Positions 1-7,998 of a stretch of 43,617 nucleotides of DNA are shown one piece after another. The stretch spans positions 1 to 43,617 of the forward strand of contig JANXDU010000022.1 in NCBI GenBank assembly GCA_025059195.1, given 5' to 3'. Every line of letters begins with the position of its first letter. Within the stretch, counting starts at the first letter, position 1. Under the pieces are notes generated by a model. It made no database searches and was not told the DNA's origin. It saw only the letters and a list, made by a program, of their open reading frames with translations. This stretch comes from Candidatus Bathyarchaeota archaeon (GTDB taxonomy: Archaea > Thermoproteota > Bathyarchaeia > Bathyarchaeales > Bathycorpusculaceae). The position numbers were made by a program, and so were the translations under genes.

Positions 1-66
1 TCTGGAGTTAAACTGCAAAATCCAAGATTTAACGTTTCATATGTTAAGCTTTGGAAGGCAATTATG

Positions 67-76
67 CTTTATAAAG
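67..76 (+). promoter_or_regulatory. Putative TATA box (box A) for tRNA-Phe
   Basis: The sequence CTTTATAAAG matches the archaeal box A consensus and lies about 50 bases before the mature tRNA-Phe. That leaves room for a start site some 25 bases downstream and a short 5' leader. The surrounding 125 bases are AT-rich and show no gene. The assignment is by motif and position only. Confidence 0.45.
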
Positions 77-125
77 TGTAGAAGTAACGAAATGTTAAAA
101 AATCTCTGAGGGTATTCCAAAATTA

Positions 126-199
126 GCCGAGGTAGCTCAGCTTGGGAGAGCGCCCGGCTGAAGACCGGGTTGTCGCCGGTTCAAGTCCGGCCCTCGGCA
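126..199 (+). tRNA. tRNA-Phe (anticodon GAA)
   Basis: The cloverleaf folds fully: acceptor stem GCCGAGG/CCTCGGC, D arm closed by GCTC/GAGC, anticodon stem CCCGG/CCGGG around the loop CTGAAGA, and T arm GCCGG/CCGGC with loop TTCAAGT. The discriminator is A at 199 and CCA is not encoded. The anticodon GAA reads phenylalanine codons. There is no intron. Confidence 0.97.
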
Positions 200-363
200 T
201 TTTTGGATTGACTTTGGGAGGGGTTTAAGCCCCTTAAGGAAAGAGTTAGTGTCTCTCAACATAAAAGCGTCTAGACCAAATCTTAACATCTTTAAAGGAT
301 TAAATGGTATCGGCAGTTTTGGAATTTTGAATTTTGAAAAATGAGGGCGGGAGATGGAGAATT

Positions 364-831
364 TTATGGGCGTTTTTGGGGTATTTTTTCGGCCTCCAGT
401 TCTCTTACGCGGGTTTCTATGAATTCTGCCACTTTTTCTTGGCTGTATCGGCGTTCTTCCTCTTGTTTTCTGAGCTGTTCTTTAATGGTGGCTAAAACCT
501 TGTTTACATCGAAAGGCTTCAGTATGTAGGCGTCGGCGCCGCGGTTTACGGCTTCAATAGCGTTTTGCAGTGTCGGATAGCCCGTTATGATTATTTTCCG
601 CATTCTTGGCACCGTGTCCCTCATCTTTGTTAAGAGTTCTATGCCTTCCATGTCTGGCAGTCTTATGTCGATGAGGGCTATGTTGTAAAAGTTTTTCTTG
701 GTTTTCTCTATGGCTTGCTTCGCTGTTTCCGCTTGGTCCACGCTATAGCCTTCGTCTTCAAGGATCATTGACAGCACTTTTCTTATGTTTTCGTCGTCGT
801 CGACAATGAGAATTCTAGCGTTTTTAACCAT
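364..831 (-). CDS. Response regulator, single receiver domain with coiled-coil tail
   Basis: This is a CheY-like receiver of 155 residues that should accept a phosphate from a histidine kinase. The acidic pocket is visible at D11-D13, the phospho-acceptor is D55 in the run ALIDIRLPD, the switch threonine is T83 in IITGYP, and the conserved lysine is K105 in LKP. After the receiver (about 1-118) comes a charged, probably coiled-coil tail of about 35 residues with no DNA-binding domain. The tail may bind a partner protein. The gene overlaps the end of the upstream kinase gene by 49 bases in another frame, so the two are surely cotranscribed and form a cognate pair. The output of the pathway cannot be read from the sequence. 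Confidence 0.93.
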   Translation of the reverse strand: MVKNARILIVDDDENIRKVLSMILEDEGYSVDQAETAKQAIEKTKKNFYNIALIDIRLPDMEGIELLTKMRDTVPRMRKIIITGYPTLQNAIEAVNRGADAYILKPFDVNKVLATIKEQLRKQEEERRYSQEKVAEFIETRVRELEAEKIPQKRP

Positions 832-3800
832 ACTTTTTCACCTCCTTCTTCTGTTTTTGGTTCGAGGGGAAGGGTAACCGTGAAGGTGGCGCCCTTTCCG
901 GGGGCGCTTTCAACAGTTATGGTGCCCCCGTGGGCTTCAACAAAACGTTTACAGATAGGTAGGCCGAAACCCATTCCTTTGGCTTTTGTCGTGAATAGGG
1001 GTGTCCACATCCTTTTCATAACTTCTTCCGATATGCCAACTCCCGTGTCTGAAACTGTGAAAACCACGTTTCCGCCCTTTTTCATGCTTTTTATTGTTAG
1101 GGTTCCGCCTTTCGGCATGGCTTCAACAGCGTTTCTTATCAAGTTAACAAAAACCCGTTTTAGCTTCTCGAAATCCGCCTTCATTTTTGGCTTTTTATCC
1201 ACCAGCTTAACAACTTTGATGTTGTTTGGAACCTCCACAGTTGCCAGTGCCTCGTTGATGATGCTTTCTGGAGTCGTTTCAGTTATGTCAAGTCTAACTT
1301 CCCTAGAGTAGTCGAGGAGATCATTTATTATCTTGTTTGAGTAGGCGATGTTCTTTTCAATCAACTCTAACATCTCCATGACTTTTTCATCTCCCAGCTG
1401 GTTTAGTCGCCTCTTCAAGTAGTATGCGGCGCCAGCTATGCTTGTAAGCGGATTGCGTAGGTCGTGGCCCACCATACCTGCAAGTTCGCCTATAACGGCC
1501 ATCCGTTGGGCTTTAAGCAGTCTTTCATGCATCTCCCTTAACTCGCGGGTGCGCTCCTCAACTTTTTCTTCAAGCTGGTTTGCATAGACTTCAAGCTCTT
1601 TTCTGGCTTTTTCCAAGCTCTCCATGAGCTCAGCGTTTTCGATAATTACGGCAGCCAAATGGAGGAAAACTGCGAGAGGCATGAGCGACTCTTTTGTAGG
1701 CTTTTTCCCATCCACGGGGTCGTCCATGCTTAATATGCCAACAATTTTGCCTTCAGGTGTACGTAGCGGGGCGTAGAGCATGTCTTGCGGATGCCAGTCA
1801 ATCATGTTCTCCTCGGAAAGACGGCTTGGAACCGCTCGTGTGTGTTTTAGGGCTTCTTCGGTAGGCATGTCGGGTGGGACACCGAAAACGTGTTCCCTAG
1901 CCCACGGATCAGTCCAAGGAATATAGTAGAACTCGCCAATCTTGAACTTGTCAAAAGTTGGGCCGAAACGCTCCCTCCAGACCTGGCCCGGAGCCCGTCT
2001 TTCCCTCAGAAGTTTTACTTCCTCTTTTGTTAAACCCACGGTGATGAGTTCTTTTCGGTTTAGGTTTTCGTCCACCCGCCCGATTACAACTCTCTGCCAT
2101 CCAAATTTCTGAATGGTTTTGGCTATTTCCTTAAGCCTTTTACGCGTATCTTTAAGGGTCATCGTTTTCGCTGAACCCTTCAACAAGTTTTCAAGCTTCT
2201 TCGTCATGGCGGCTAGGTGCTGGGTTCGCTCTATGTTGGTTAGGGCTATAGCCACGTGGGAAGCTAATATTTCGAGGAGACGTTTGTCCTCCTCGTCGAA
2301 AGCGTCAAGCCTCTCGCATTCAACGTTTAATACGCCTAAAACCCTTTCGCCAAGCTTTATTGGCACTGCAAGTTCAGACTGAAGCCCCTTGACTCCAGCA
2401 TCCACGTAGGCTGGGTCTTTTCTGACGTCTGGAACATACACAGCTTTTCCAGTTTTAGCAGCCCTAACCGTTACACCTTTTTCGCCTTCTAGTGGCAGCA
2501 CAAGCTTTAACGGCCGCTGTAGCCCCAGCGAACCCATTAACCGCAGTTTTTTCCCTGCAACCATGAAAAAGTCCATGTATTTGAAGCCCAAAATTTTCTG
2601 CATGGCGTTTAAAGTTCGCTTGCAGATCTCCTCTATGCTTTTGGCCTTGCCAAGGTCTCTGCCATAAGCGTTGAGGGCAGCCAGCTTCTCCTGTCTCTTC
2701 AAATTGTTTATGGCCACGGCTGCGTGGGAAGCTAAAGCTTCTAGGAGCTTTCTATCATCCTCGTTAAACGCGTTTATTCTCTGGCTTTCAACATTTAAAA
2801 CGCCTAAAACCTTCTTGCCAACCTTCATGGGCACAGCAAGCTCGGAACAAATTCCCTCTCCGCCTTTCACGTAGGCTGAATCCCTTCTCACGTCTGGAAC
2901 ATATACAGCCCTGCCAAGCCTAGCTGCCCGAACAGTTATGCCCTTGTCCTCGTTAAGGGAAAGTTTCAGCGAGAAGACTTTGGAGTATCCGCGGTGGGCC
3001 ACCAGACAGAGGACATTCTCCTTCACCATGAGAATCGAGGCATACTCAAAGCCTAAAGTTTTCTCCATAGCGTCCAATGTAAGCCTATAAATTTCCTTTA
3101 GGCCCTTAGCCTTGTTGAGCCTCTGCGCATACTTGTTTAGCTCTGAAAGCCTTTTTTCGAAAAGCTTCCGCTCTTCTTCAAGTTTTTTACGGGTGGTTAC
3201 GTCTAGGATTTGGGCGACTGTCCGCATCCTTCCATGAGCATCCCACAATGTTGTAGCTTTAACTTCAACAACGCCTTCTTCGCCGTTTTTTCTCTTGATT
3301 TTCAGCTCATATGCGGAGGAGAAAACTTGTCCCCTAGGTTGCTCTGTTTTCTCGCGCAGTTCATCCGTGGCAAAAAGGGCTTTACTTTCCTCCGCCAAGA
3401 ATATTCTAAAATCTTGCCCCGCCATTTCATCCCTTGAGTACCCCAACATTTCGGCTAGCACATCGTTTGCGTAGATAATCCTTAAGTTTTCATCCACTAT
3501 GGCTATGCCGTCATGGGAGTTCTCCACAACGGAGCGGAAAAGCTCCTCTCGCTCTCTAAGCTTCTCCTCTATAAGCTTGCGTTCTGTAATATCGCGGCTA
3601 ACGCCAATTAAGCCCGCAACTTTTCCATTTCTGTCAAAAACCGGAACTTTTATCGTGTCAAAAAACCTTTTTTTGCCTTTCTCGTTTACGGTGTACTCTT
3701 CTACGCGTACAGCCACACCGTCCCGCAGCACCATTTCGTCGCTTTTCCTGCACTGCTCGGCTAGGTCCCTTGGTAAAATTTCTTCGTCTTTTTTGCCGAC

Positions 3801-4706
3801 TATTTCCTCCCTCTTTAAATTCACAAACCTTTCAAAAGCGCTGTTAACAATAAGGTTCCGCCTCTCCGCATCTTTGAAATATACAATATCTGGAATCGCT
3901 TGGATCAGTGTGTGCAGAGTTGTGCTTATTTTTTGAAGTTCATCTTCGTGTTTTCTGCGGCTTGTCACGTCGCGGGCTATTCCAAGTTCGCCCACTATTT
4001 CACCGTTCTCAACCAACGGCACACTTATAAACTCGCCAATTAAGTAATCGCCGGATTTTGAACGAACTCTAAGCTCAACGGGTTCAGCCTTGCCAGCCAA
4101 CGTTTTCTGGAAATTTTCAACGGCCTTAAAAACGTCATCAGGGTGGATAATTTCCGTAAAAGGTTTACCAATCCACTCTTCACATTTCCAGCCAGTGATC
4201 CTTTCAAAGGCTGGATTAAGCGAAACAATTTTTCCACCAGAAGAAACCGTGTAAATTACATCCGGCGCCGCTTCGACAAGATTGCGATACCGTCTTTCGC
4301 TTTCAGTCAGAGCTCTCTCCGTTTCCTTGTGCCCGGTTATGTCCACGGCTATCTCGAATCTAACATACTTGTTTCCAGGCCAGCGGATGGCTCTGTCTAT
4401 GCACTTATACCATCGCCCCTTTTTCTTGCAGTGATATTCCCACACGTGGATTTTGCCGAGGTTTTCTCCGAAAATGTGCTTGTTGGTGCAGAAGGGGCAA
4501 GGGGTTTTTCTGTCGTGGATAACTTCATAACATTTTTTGCCCACAACCTCCACGCCAAAGAGCTCTCTAAACTTGTCATTTGCAAAAAGTATTTCATAGG
4601 TTTGCGGGTCTGCCACGTAGACGAGGTCTCCTAAACCGTCAAAAAACGCGTGAAGTTCTTCCAAAACGTGGATTAGCTCGTTGTCCTCCGCCATTTTAGG
4701 CATCAC
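783..4706 (-). CDS. Multi-sensor PAS/GAF histidine kinase
   Basis: This large soluble sensor kinase has 1307 residues and no membrane segment. In order it shows four PAS domains (about 10-130, 135-255, 265-380, 385-510), two clear tandem GAF domains (about 540-665 and 690-815), a third more divergent GAF-like region (about 840-1020), a coiled coil, a HisKA dimerisation helix with the phospho-acceptor histidine in GHDLRNPL, and an HATPase domain with the N box NLIRNAVEAMP, DTGVGI and GMGFGLPICKRFVE. The first PAS carries a cysteine cluster (CYEVIHDRKTPCPFC) that might hold a metal or sense redox state. The two GAF domains are close copies of each other. GTG at 4706 overlaps the upstream stop, and ATG at 4694 is an alternative start. 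The signal sensed is unknown. Confidence 0.93.
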   Translation of the reverse strand: MMPKMAEDNELIHVLEELHAFFDGLGDLVYVADPQTYEILFANDKFRELFGVEVVGKKCYEVIHDRKTPCPFCTNKHIFGENLGKIHVWEYHCKKKGRWYKCIDRAIRWPGNKYVRFEIAVDITGHKETERALTESERRYRNLVEAAPDVIYTVSSGGKIVSLNPAFERITGWKCEEWIGKPFTEIIHPDDVFKAVENFQKTLAGKAEPVELRVRSKSGDYLIGEFISVPLVENGEIVGELGIARDVTSRRKHEDELQKISTTLHTLIQAIPDIVYFKDAERRNLIVNSAFERFVNLKREEIVGKKDEEILPRDLAEQCRKSDEMVLRDGVAVRVEEYTVNEKGKKRFFDTIKVPVFDRNGKVAGLIGVSRDITERKLIEEKLREREELFRSVVENSHDGIAIVDENLRIIYANDVLAEMLGYSRDEMAGQDFRIFLAEESKALFATDELREKTEQPRGQVFSSAYELKIKRKNGEEGVVEVKATTLWDAHGRMRTVAQILDVTTRKKLEEERKLFEKRLSELNKYAQRLNKAKGLKEIYRLTLDAMEKTLGFEYASILMVKENVLCLVAHRGYSKVFSLKLSLNEDKGITVRAARLGRAVYVPDVRRDSAYVKGGEGICSELAVPMKVGKKVLGVLNVESQRINAFNEDDRKLLEALASHAAVAINNLKRQEKLAALNAYGRDLGKAKSIEEICKRTLNAMQKILGFKYMDFFMVAGKKLRLMGSLGLQRPLKLVLPLEGEKGVTVRAAKTGKAVYVPDVRKDPAYVDAGVKGLQSELAVPIKLGERVLGVLNVECERLDAFDEEDKRLLEILASHVAIALTNIERTQHLAAMTKKLENLLKGSAKTMTLKDTRKRLKEIAKTIQKFGWQRVVIGRVDENLNRKELITVGLTKEEVKLLRERRAPGQVWRERFGPTFDKFKIGEFYYIPWTDPWAREHVFGVPPDMPTEEALKHTRAVPSRLSEENMIDWHPQDMLYAPLRTPEGKIVGILSMDDPVDGKKPTKESLMPLAVFLHLAAVIIENAELMESLEKARKELEVYANQLEEKVEERTRELREMHERLLKAQRMAVIGELAGMVGHDLRNPLTSIAGAAYYLKRRLNQLGDEKVMEMLELIEKNIAYSNKIINDLLDYSREVRLDITETTPESIINEALATVEVPNNIKVVKLVDKKPKMKADFEKLKRVFVNLIRNAVEAMPKGGTLTIKSMKKGGNVVFTVSDTGVGISEEVMKRMWTPLFTTKAKGMGFGLPICKRFVEAHGGTITVESAPGKGATFTVTLPLEPKTEEGGEKVWLKTLEFSLSTTTKT

Positions 4707-5016
4707 CCGAATTAAAGAGGCGCTTCTTCAGCTCTTCAACATTGTTTAAGAGGTCTGGGTTTTCAATTTCGAACTTTAAGTCCAGCTTCTCGCGGAGCTT
4801 TTCCAGTATAAGCCTTTCAAGGTATAGGGTGCCTGGGCCGAAGATTTTTTCAAGGGCTCTTTTGAATTCCGCCAAGTTTTTTGGGATTTCATCCCGCCGC
4901 ACTTTGAAGGTGTTTTCCAAGTGGAATAGTATAGCTTGTTTTGGCGATTCGCCGAGGGAGGACAGCCCTTCATCAACGGCTTCTAGGATTGTTTTTTGGA
5001 AGTCTTCTGGGGTCAA
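4696..5016 (-). CDS. Small helical protein, NitrOD5-like; paralogue of the next gene
   Basis: This predicted helical protein of 106 residues has no membrane segment. It shares with the product at 5132-5461 the N-terminal block (EAVDEGLSSLGES, then FHLE, then EIPKNLAEF) and a central LEKIFGPG motif, so the two are tandem paralogues. The pattern resembles a small archaeal domain often found near or inside two-component proteins (the NitrOD5 output domain), but I make that link from memory and with modest confidence. The gene ends inside the start of the sensor kinase gene, which suggests one operon and a role in the same signalling pathway, perhaps as an adaptor or output protein. Confidence 0.75.
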   Translation of the reverse strand: MTPEDFQKTILEAVDEGLSSLGESPKQAILFHLENTFKVRRDEIPKNLAEFKRALEKIFGPGTLYLERLILEKLREKLDLKFEIENPDLLNNVEELKKRLFNSGDA

Positions 5017-5131
5017 TGGTGTCGCCCTATAAAGTCTCTATTTATTAAATATTACGATATTATACGTTAAAACTTTTCGAAACCACCAATTAAATCCTTA
5101 TGAATCCAAAATCCATACCAAACAGAAACCC

Positions 5132-5461
5132 TTACTTTGCCTTAGACCTCTGAAAACTTCGTCTTGCCGCTTCAACATAATTCACAAAGATGAACTCCTC
5201 GTTTTCATTCCATTTAAGAGGCTTCCCTATTTGGGCATACAACCTCTTCATGATCATGATCTCCAGAAAACGCGCGCCCACTCCGAAGATTCTTTCAAGG
5301 CCTTCGGAAAACTCCTTGATGCGTTTTGGAATCTCGTCCCTCGAAATTTTAAACTTGTCTTGTAGGTGGAAGTATATGGACTGTTTTGCAGATTCACCCA
5401 AAGAAGACAAGGCTTCGTCGACGGCCTCAAGCAGAAGTTCGTCGAAGGTTTTTCTCGCCAA
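5132..5461 (-). CDS. Small helical protein, NitrOD5-like; paralogue of the previous gene
   Basis: The 109-residue product has an EAVDEALSSLGES segment, a YFHLQDKF segment, a DEIPKRIKEF segment and LERIFGVGARFLE. These match its neighbour at 4696-5016 nearly position by position in the first 70 residues, while the C-terminal third differs. This indicates tandem duplication followed by divergence of the tail. A 115-base AT-rich gap separates the two genes and probably holds a promoter for the second one and the kinase. The function is not known. The context suggests a signalling partner of the kinase/regulator pair. Confidence 0.75.
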   Translation of the reverse strand: MARKTFDELLLEAVDEALSSLGESAKQSIYFHLQDKFKISRDEIPKRIKEFSEGLERIFGVGARFLEIMIMKRLYAQIGKPLKWNENEEFIFVNYVEAARRSFQRSKAK

Positions 5462-5537
5462 CTCCGGCCTCCTCTTTAAATGTAAACATGGTGTTTAATT
5501 TTTATCTAATATTATAAAATTGCTGGCCGTTCAATTT

Positions 5538-5753
5538 TTAGGTTATCGGCTTAGTGGATTTAGAGTCAAAATTTAAAGCGGAAGATGAGTGTCGGCGGAT
5601 ACGTTCCTCCATGAGGCTTAGGGCTTTGGCGTAGTCCATGAGGGCCATTCTCATGGTTTCGCTTTCGCTTGTCCCGAGTCTCCGCGCCAGCTCCTCTAAC
5701 ATCTCTTTCTGTTCTTTGCTTAGGATTACTTTGACTATGCATTTTCGGGGCAT
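5538..5753 (-). CDS. Ribbon-helix-helix (CopG/Arc-type) regulator
   Basis: This is a 71-residue basic protein. The N-terminal strand KCIVKVILSKEQ is followed by two helices (EMLEELARRLG, then SESETMRMALMDYAKAL), the strand-helix-helix pattern of small dimeric DNA-binding proteins. It is divergently placed against another ribbon-helix-helix gene starting at 5839 and shares an 85-base intergenic region with it. This divergent pair is the first sign of mobile DNA when coming from the left, so it is a plausible early regulator of the provirus. It could instead be an orphan antitoxin, but no toxin gene adjoins it. Confidence 0.7.
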   Translation of the reverse strand: MPRKCIVKVILSKEQKEMLEELARRLGTSESETMRMALMDYAKALSLMEERIRRHSSSALNFDSKSTKPIT

Positions 5754-5838
5754 GCGGGAGCCTCATTACACTCTGTATATTTGGTGTATCAGAAACATTT
5801 AAAAGACTTACGCTGCAAAAATATAACGGTGCCTCCAA
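5754..5838. promoter_or_regulatory. Divergent promoter region between two regulator genes
   Basis: The 85 bases separate the two divergent ribbon-helix-helix genes. They contain TGTATATTTGGTGTATCA and an AT-rich box ATTTAAAAG about 40 bases before the rightward ATG, which is suitable for a TATA element. The two GTAT-containing half sites could be bound by either regulator. No larger symmetric operator is evident. Confidence 0.4.
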
Positions 5839-6255
5839 ATGAAAACTTTAAGGGTTTCAGACGACGTCCACCAAAAGCTTACAGCCCTCCTAGGCGAACT
5901 CACGGCCCAAACAAGCAAGATGCAAACCTACCAGGACGCCATAGAAGCCATGCTCTACCAGTCGGTTATACTGCCGCCGGAGCTCCTCCGCGAGGTGGAA
6001 GAATTCATAGAAAAGAAGAGGCATAAAGGCTACACTCGCCGCGAAGAGTTCATACGCCAAGCCATCCGCTTCTTTCTCCGATGGGAATCTGAAGAATACG
6101 AGTACTTTGAAATTCCAAGAGAAAAATATGAAAAGCTTAAAAAAGCCTTCAAAGCGTTGGGTTTGCCCTATACAACGCCTTGGGACTTCGTGGAGGACCA
6201 AATAGATAAAGTCCTTGAACAATATGAAAAATATGTGGAGAAGCCGGGGGAGTAA
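5839..6255 (+). CDS. Protein with ribbon-helix-helix-like domains
   Basis: This 138-residue protein begins with a strand (KTLRVSDDVHQKLTALLGEL) like those that open ribbon-helix-helix domains. A second similar unit follows at about 45-75 (LPPELLREVEEFIEKK, then YTRREEFIRQAIRFFLR). The last 55 residues are acidic and aromatic and match no family I recognise. It starts at an ATG 13 bases after the sequence GGTG and is followed at four bases by the next gene, so it heads a rightward operon. It is probably a transcription regulator of the provirus; the tail may bind a partner. Confidence 0.7.
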   Translation: MKTLRVSDDVHQKLTALLGELTAQTSKMQTYQDAIEAMLYQSVILPPELLREVEEFIEKKRHKGYTRREEFIRQAIRFFLRWESEEYEYFEIPREKYEKLKKAFKALGLPYTTPWDFVEDQIDKVLEQYEKYVEKPGE

Positions 6256-6258
6256 GCC

Positions 6259-7116
6259 GTGGCCATAACGGTTGAAGGGGTCGAAAACTTTGTGAAACTC
6301 AAAACTTTTGGAAACGTTGACGGGAAGTTGACAGAGAAACTGTTAAACATCATGGTTGAATGTTATGAGAGGCTAGGCCCCCCTATGACCTACTCCGTAA
6401 ACCTAAACATCTTCGAAGCTTCAAGTGGGGGGAACGGGTTTTTTGCTTCCCACGACGCCTTGCAGGGAAAGCCAACAATAAACATCTACTTAGACAAGGT
6501 TTTAAGCCTCCCACCTAACGTGGTGGAAGGCGGAATTAGACGGCAAGTGGCCCACTCCATCCTGCATGGCTCGCCGGAATACTATAAAATCAAGTTTCCA
6601 ACCGAGCTCAAACAAGCCATGCAAACCTACGGCTTGCCGGAAAACCTTGCCACAGAAATCCTCTACGGAGCCGCCATGGCCGCTAAAGAGTACAGCGTAA
6701 CAAAGTTCCTTGTTGATGGCGGATACTTTGAAGACCAAGTGGCTTATGCTAAATACATGCTTGAACCTACCGCCGAGGAGCTTCAAGCGTGGGAGATGGC
6801 CAAATCCAACCCTATGGCTAGGATAGTCTACCTCGCCATGACCCTTCGGGATATTTCATGTGCCGTTCCTTTATTGAAAAAGTTAAACATAGGCGACGAA
6901 ATCCGAAAATGCCTAGAAAAAAGGCTCGGCCACCTGCCAGACGTGTATAGGGTGGCATTACAGAGAATGGTGGACGAAACCATTCAAAAGTTTTCAGAGG
7001 ACACCTTCAAAAACATATACAACCTTGTGGAAGCCATCGTGGAAAACATAATCCAGAAAGAGCTGGAACCCAGCCAGCATGGAACAGAAACCCTTAGGCG
7101 AGTGGAAAATGAGTAA
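6259..7116 (+). CDS. Zincin-like archaeal protein with degraded metal motif
   Basis: This 285-residue protein starts with GTG directly after the previous stop. It is mixed alpha/beta with no signal peptide. The run RRQVAHSILHGSPEYY near residues 94-109 resembles an archaeal metallopeptidase-like family in which I would expect HExxH followed by LHG and EYY. Here the first His is Arg and the catalytic Glu is Gln, so classical zinc hydrolysis is unlikely. I name the family from pattern memory. It may have become a structural or regulatory protein. The next gene overlaps its end, which supports cotranscription with 7109-7357. Confidence 0.7.
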   Translation: MAITVEGVENFVKLKTFGNVDGKLTEKLLNIMVECYERLGPPMTYSVNLNIFEASSGGNGFFASHDALQGKPTINIYLDKVLSLPPNVVEGGIRRQVAHSILHGSPEYYKIKFPTELKQAMQTYGLPENLATEILYGAAMAAKEYSVTKFLVDGGYFEDQVAYAKYMLEPTAEELQAWEMAKSNPMARIVYLAMTLRDISCAVPLLKKLNIGDEIRKCLEKRLGHLPDVYRVALQRMVDETIQKFSEDTFKNIYNLVEAIVENIIQKELEPSQHGTETLRRVENE

Positions 7117-7357
7117 AGCCATCTTAGACGCCATCCTAAACGCCATGCAGGTTTGGCTAAACGAAACAGAAAAAGAACAACTATACCATGAGCTACTCGC
7201 CTACTTCGGGCTTGTAGGCGCCCTAAACGAGTGTCAAGCCCTCGAAAACGCGTGGCAAGACCCATATAACCGCCGAGAAATAGAACAATTCATAAAAACA
7301 TGGCTCCTATATAGACGCAGACGCAAAAAAGAAGAATTCTCCATCGGCTTAATTTAG
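7109..7357 (+). CDS. Small basic helical protein, function unknown
   Basis: I place the start at ATG 7109, which overlaps the previous stop in the string ATGAGTAA; an upstream ATG at 7079 in the same frame would add ten residues. The product is about 82 residues, helical, rich in aromatic residues in its middle part (LYHELLAYFGLVGAL), and ends in a basic RRRRKK run that could bind nucleic acid. No family is recognised. The tight overlap suggests that it works with the zincin-like protein before it. Confidence 0.6.
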   Translation: MSKAILDAILNAMQVWLNETEKEQLYHELLAYFGLVGALNECQALENAWQDPYNRREIEQFIKTWLLYRRRRKKEEFSIGLI

Positions 7358-7385
7358 AACTTATCAACAGCCAAGTTGGGTTTAG

Positions 7386-7829
7386 ATGCGGCTGTGGTCC
7401 ATCCATCCTAGATACCTTGATTGTAAGGGCTTGGTGGCTGTCTGGAGAGAAGGGCTTTTAGCAAAGAAAGTTCTTGAGGGTGAAGTGAAGGGTTACCGTA
7501 ACCACCCTCAACTTTTGAGATTTAAAGAGTATGAAAAACCCGTAGATTTGATAGATGCTTATCTCTACCAAATTTACCTTGAAGCCAAAAGGAGGGGTTA
7601 CTCGTTCGATGTCTCAAAAATAAGGGCGATAAGATTACATGAAGCTGTTACGGTAACCCGTGGACAATTGGAACACGAATTTATCCATTTGCTGAAGAAG
7701 CTTGGAAAGAGAGACCAAAAGAAACTTAATGAGCTAAAGGGCTTGAACCCCAAAAACGTTGAGCCAAATCCAGTTTTTAGAGTTGTTGATGGCGAAGTCG
7801 AAAGATGGGAAAAGCTAAAAAATGGCTAA
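7386..7829 (+). CDS. Pyrimidine dimer DNA glycosylase (endonuclease V, Pyr_excise family)
   Basis: The first 50 residues carry the signature of the short glycosylase/AP-lyase family related to phage T4 endonuclease V: MRLWSIHPRYLD, then VAVWREGLLA with R21-E22 where the T4 enzyme has its catalytic Arg-Glu pair, then GYRNHPQLLRFK. The family cuts the glycosidic bond of the 5' base in UV-made pyrimidine dimers and then nicks the backbone. At 147 residues it is full length (T4 enzyme 138). It lies just before the capsid genes, which suggests a viral cargo repair gene, though it could be a host gene picked up by the virus. Confidence 0.87.
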   Translation: MRLWSIHPRYLDCKGLVAVWREGLLAKKVLEGEVKGYRNHPQLLRFKEYEKPVDLIDAYLYQIYLEAKRRGYSFDVSKIRAIRLHEAVTVTRGQLEHEFIHLLKKLGKRDQKKLNELKGLNPKNVEPNPVFRVVDGEVERWEKLKNG

Positions 7830-7883
7830 CCTATTCATGGCGCAACTTTCCCCTCTTTAAGTCTTAATCATTTTTAACTTTTG

Positions 7884-7897
7884 CCCAACATGTTGGG
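7884..7897. promoter_or_regulatory. Perfect 14-bp palindrome CCCAACATGTTGGG
   Basis: The sequence CCCAACATGTTGGG is fully self-complementary and sits in the only sizeable gap (7830-7998) before the capsid operon. A perfect palindrome without a loop suits a dimeric DNA-binding protein better than a terminator, although T-rich DNA follows. It may be an operator for the head genes. Confidence 0.5.
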
Positions 7898-7906
7898 TTT
7901 CTTGTT

Positions 7907-7922
7907 GGCCAGTTTGCTGGCC
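7907..7922 (+). promoter_or_regulatory. Inverted repeat GGCCAG-TTTG-CTGGCC
   Basis: A six-base stem with a four-base loop lies ten bases after the 14-bp palindrome. Both lie just ahead of the prohead protease gene. The pair could act together as a terminator for the upstream repair gene or as part of a control region. No U-tract follows this second stem. Confidence 0.4.
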
Positions 7923-7984
7923 CGTGGATTGTCCAGTTTGGCTTTTCATTTTCTTTTGCGTTCTATCCTTTTGCTGTGAAGCGT

Positions 7985-7990
7985 GGAGGT
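7985..7990 (+). promoter_or_regulatory. Shine-Dalgarno GGAGGT that sets the start of the prohead protease
   Basis: GGAGGT stands eight bases before a TTG at 7999. The same frame stays open upstream to a GTG at 7924, but that part encodes a cysteine- and phenylalanine-rich stretch unlike the rest and lacks a ribosome site. This places the start at 7999. Confidence 0.6.
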
Positions 7991-7998
7991 TGCATGGG

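Noticed and set aside
3499-4634. Plus-strand open frames inside the sensor kinase gene
   Set aside because: They lie opposite conserved PAS domains and show serine- and phenylalanine-rich shadow composition.
5462-5537. Direct repeats with 27707-27779 as provirus attachment sites
   Set aside because: Only short AT-rich matches were seen by eye, no better than chance.
7924-7998. N-terminal extension of the prohead protease from GTG 7924
   Set aside because: The extension encodes a Cys/Phe-rich stretch without a ribosome site, while GGAGGT stands eight bases before TTG 7999.
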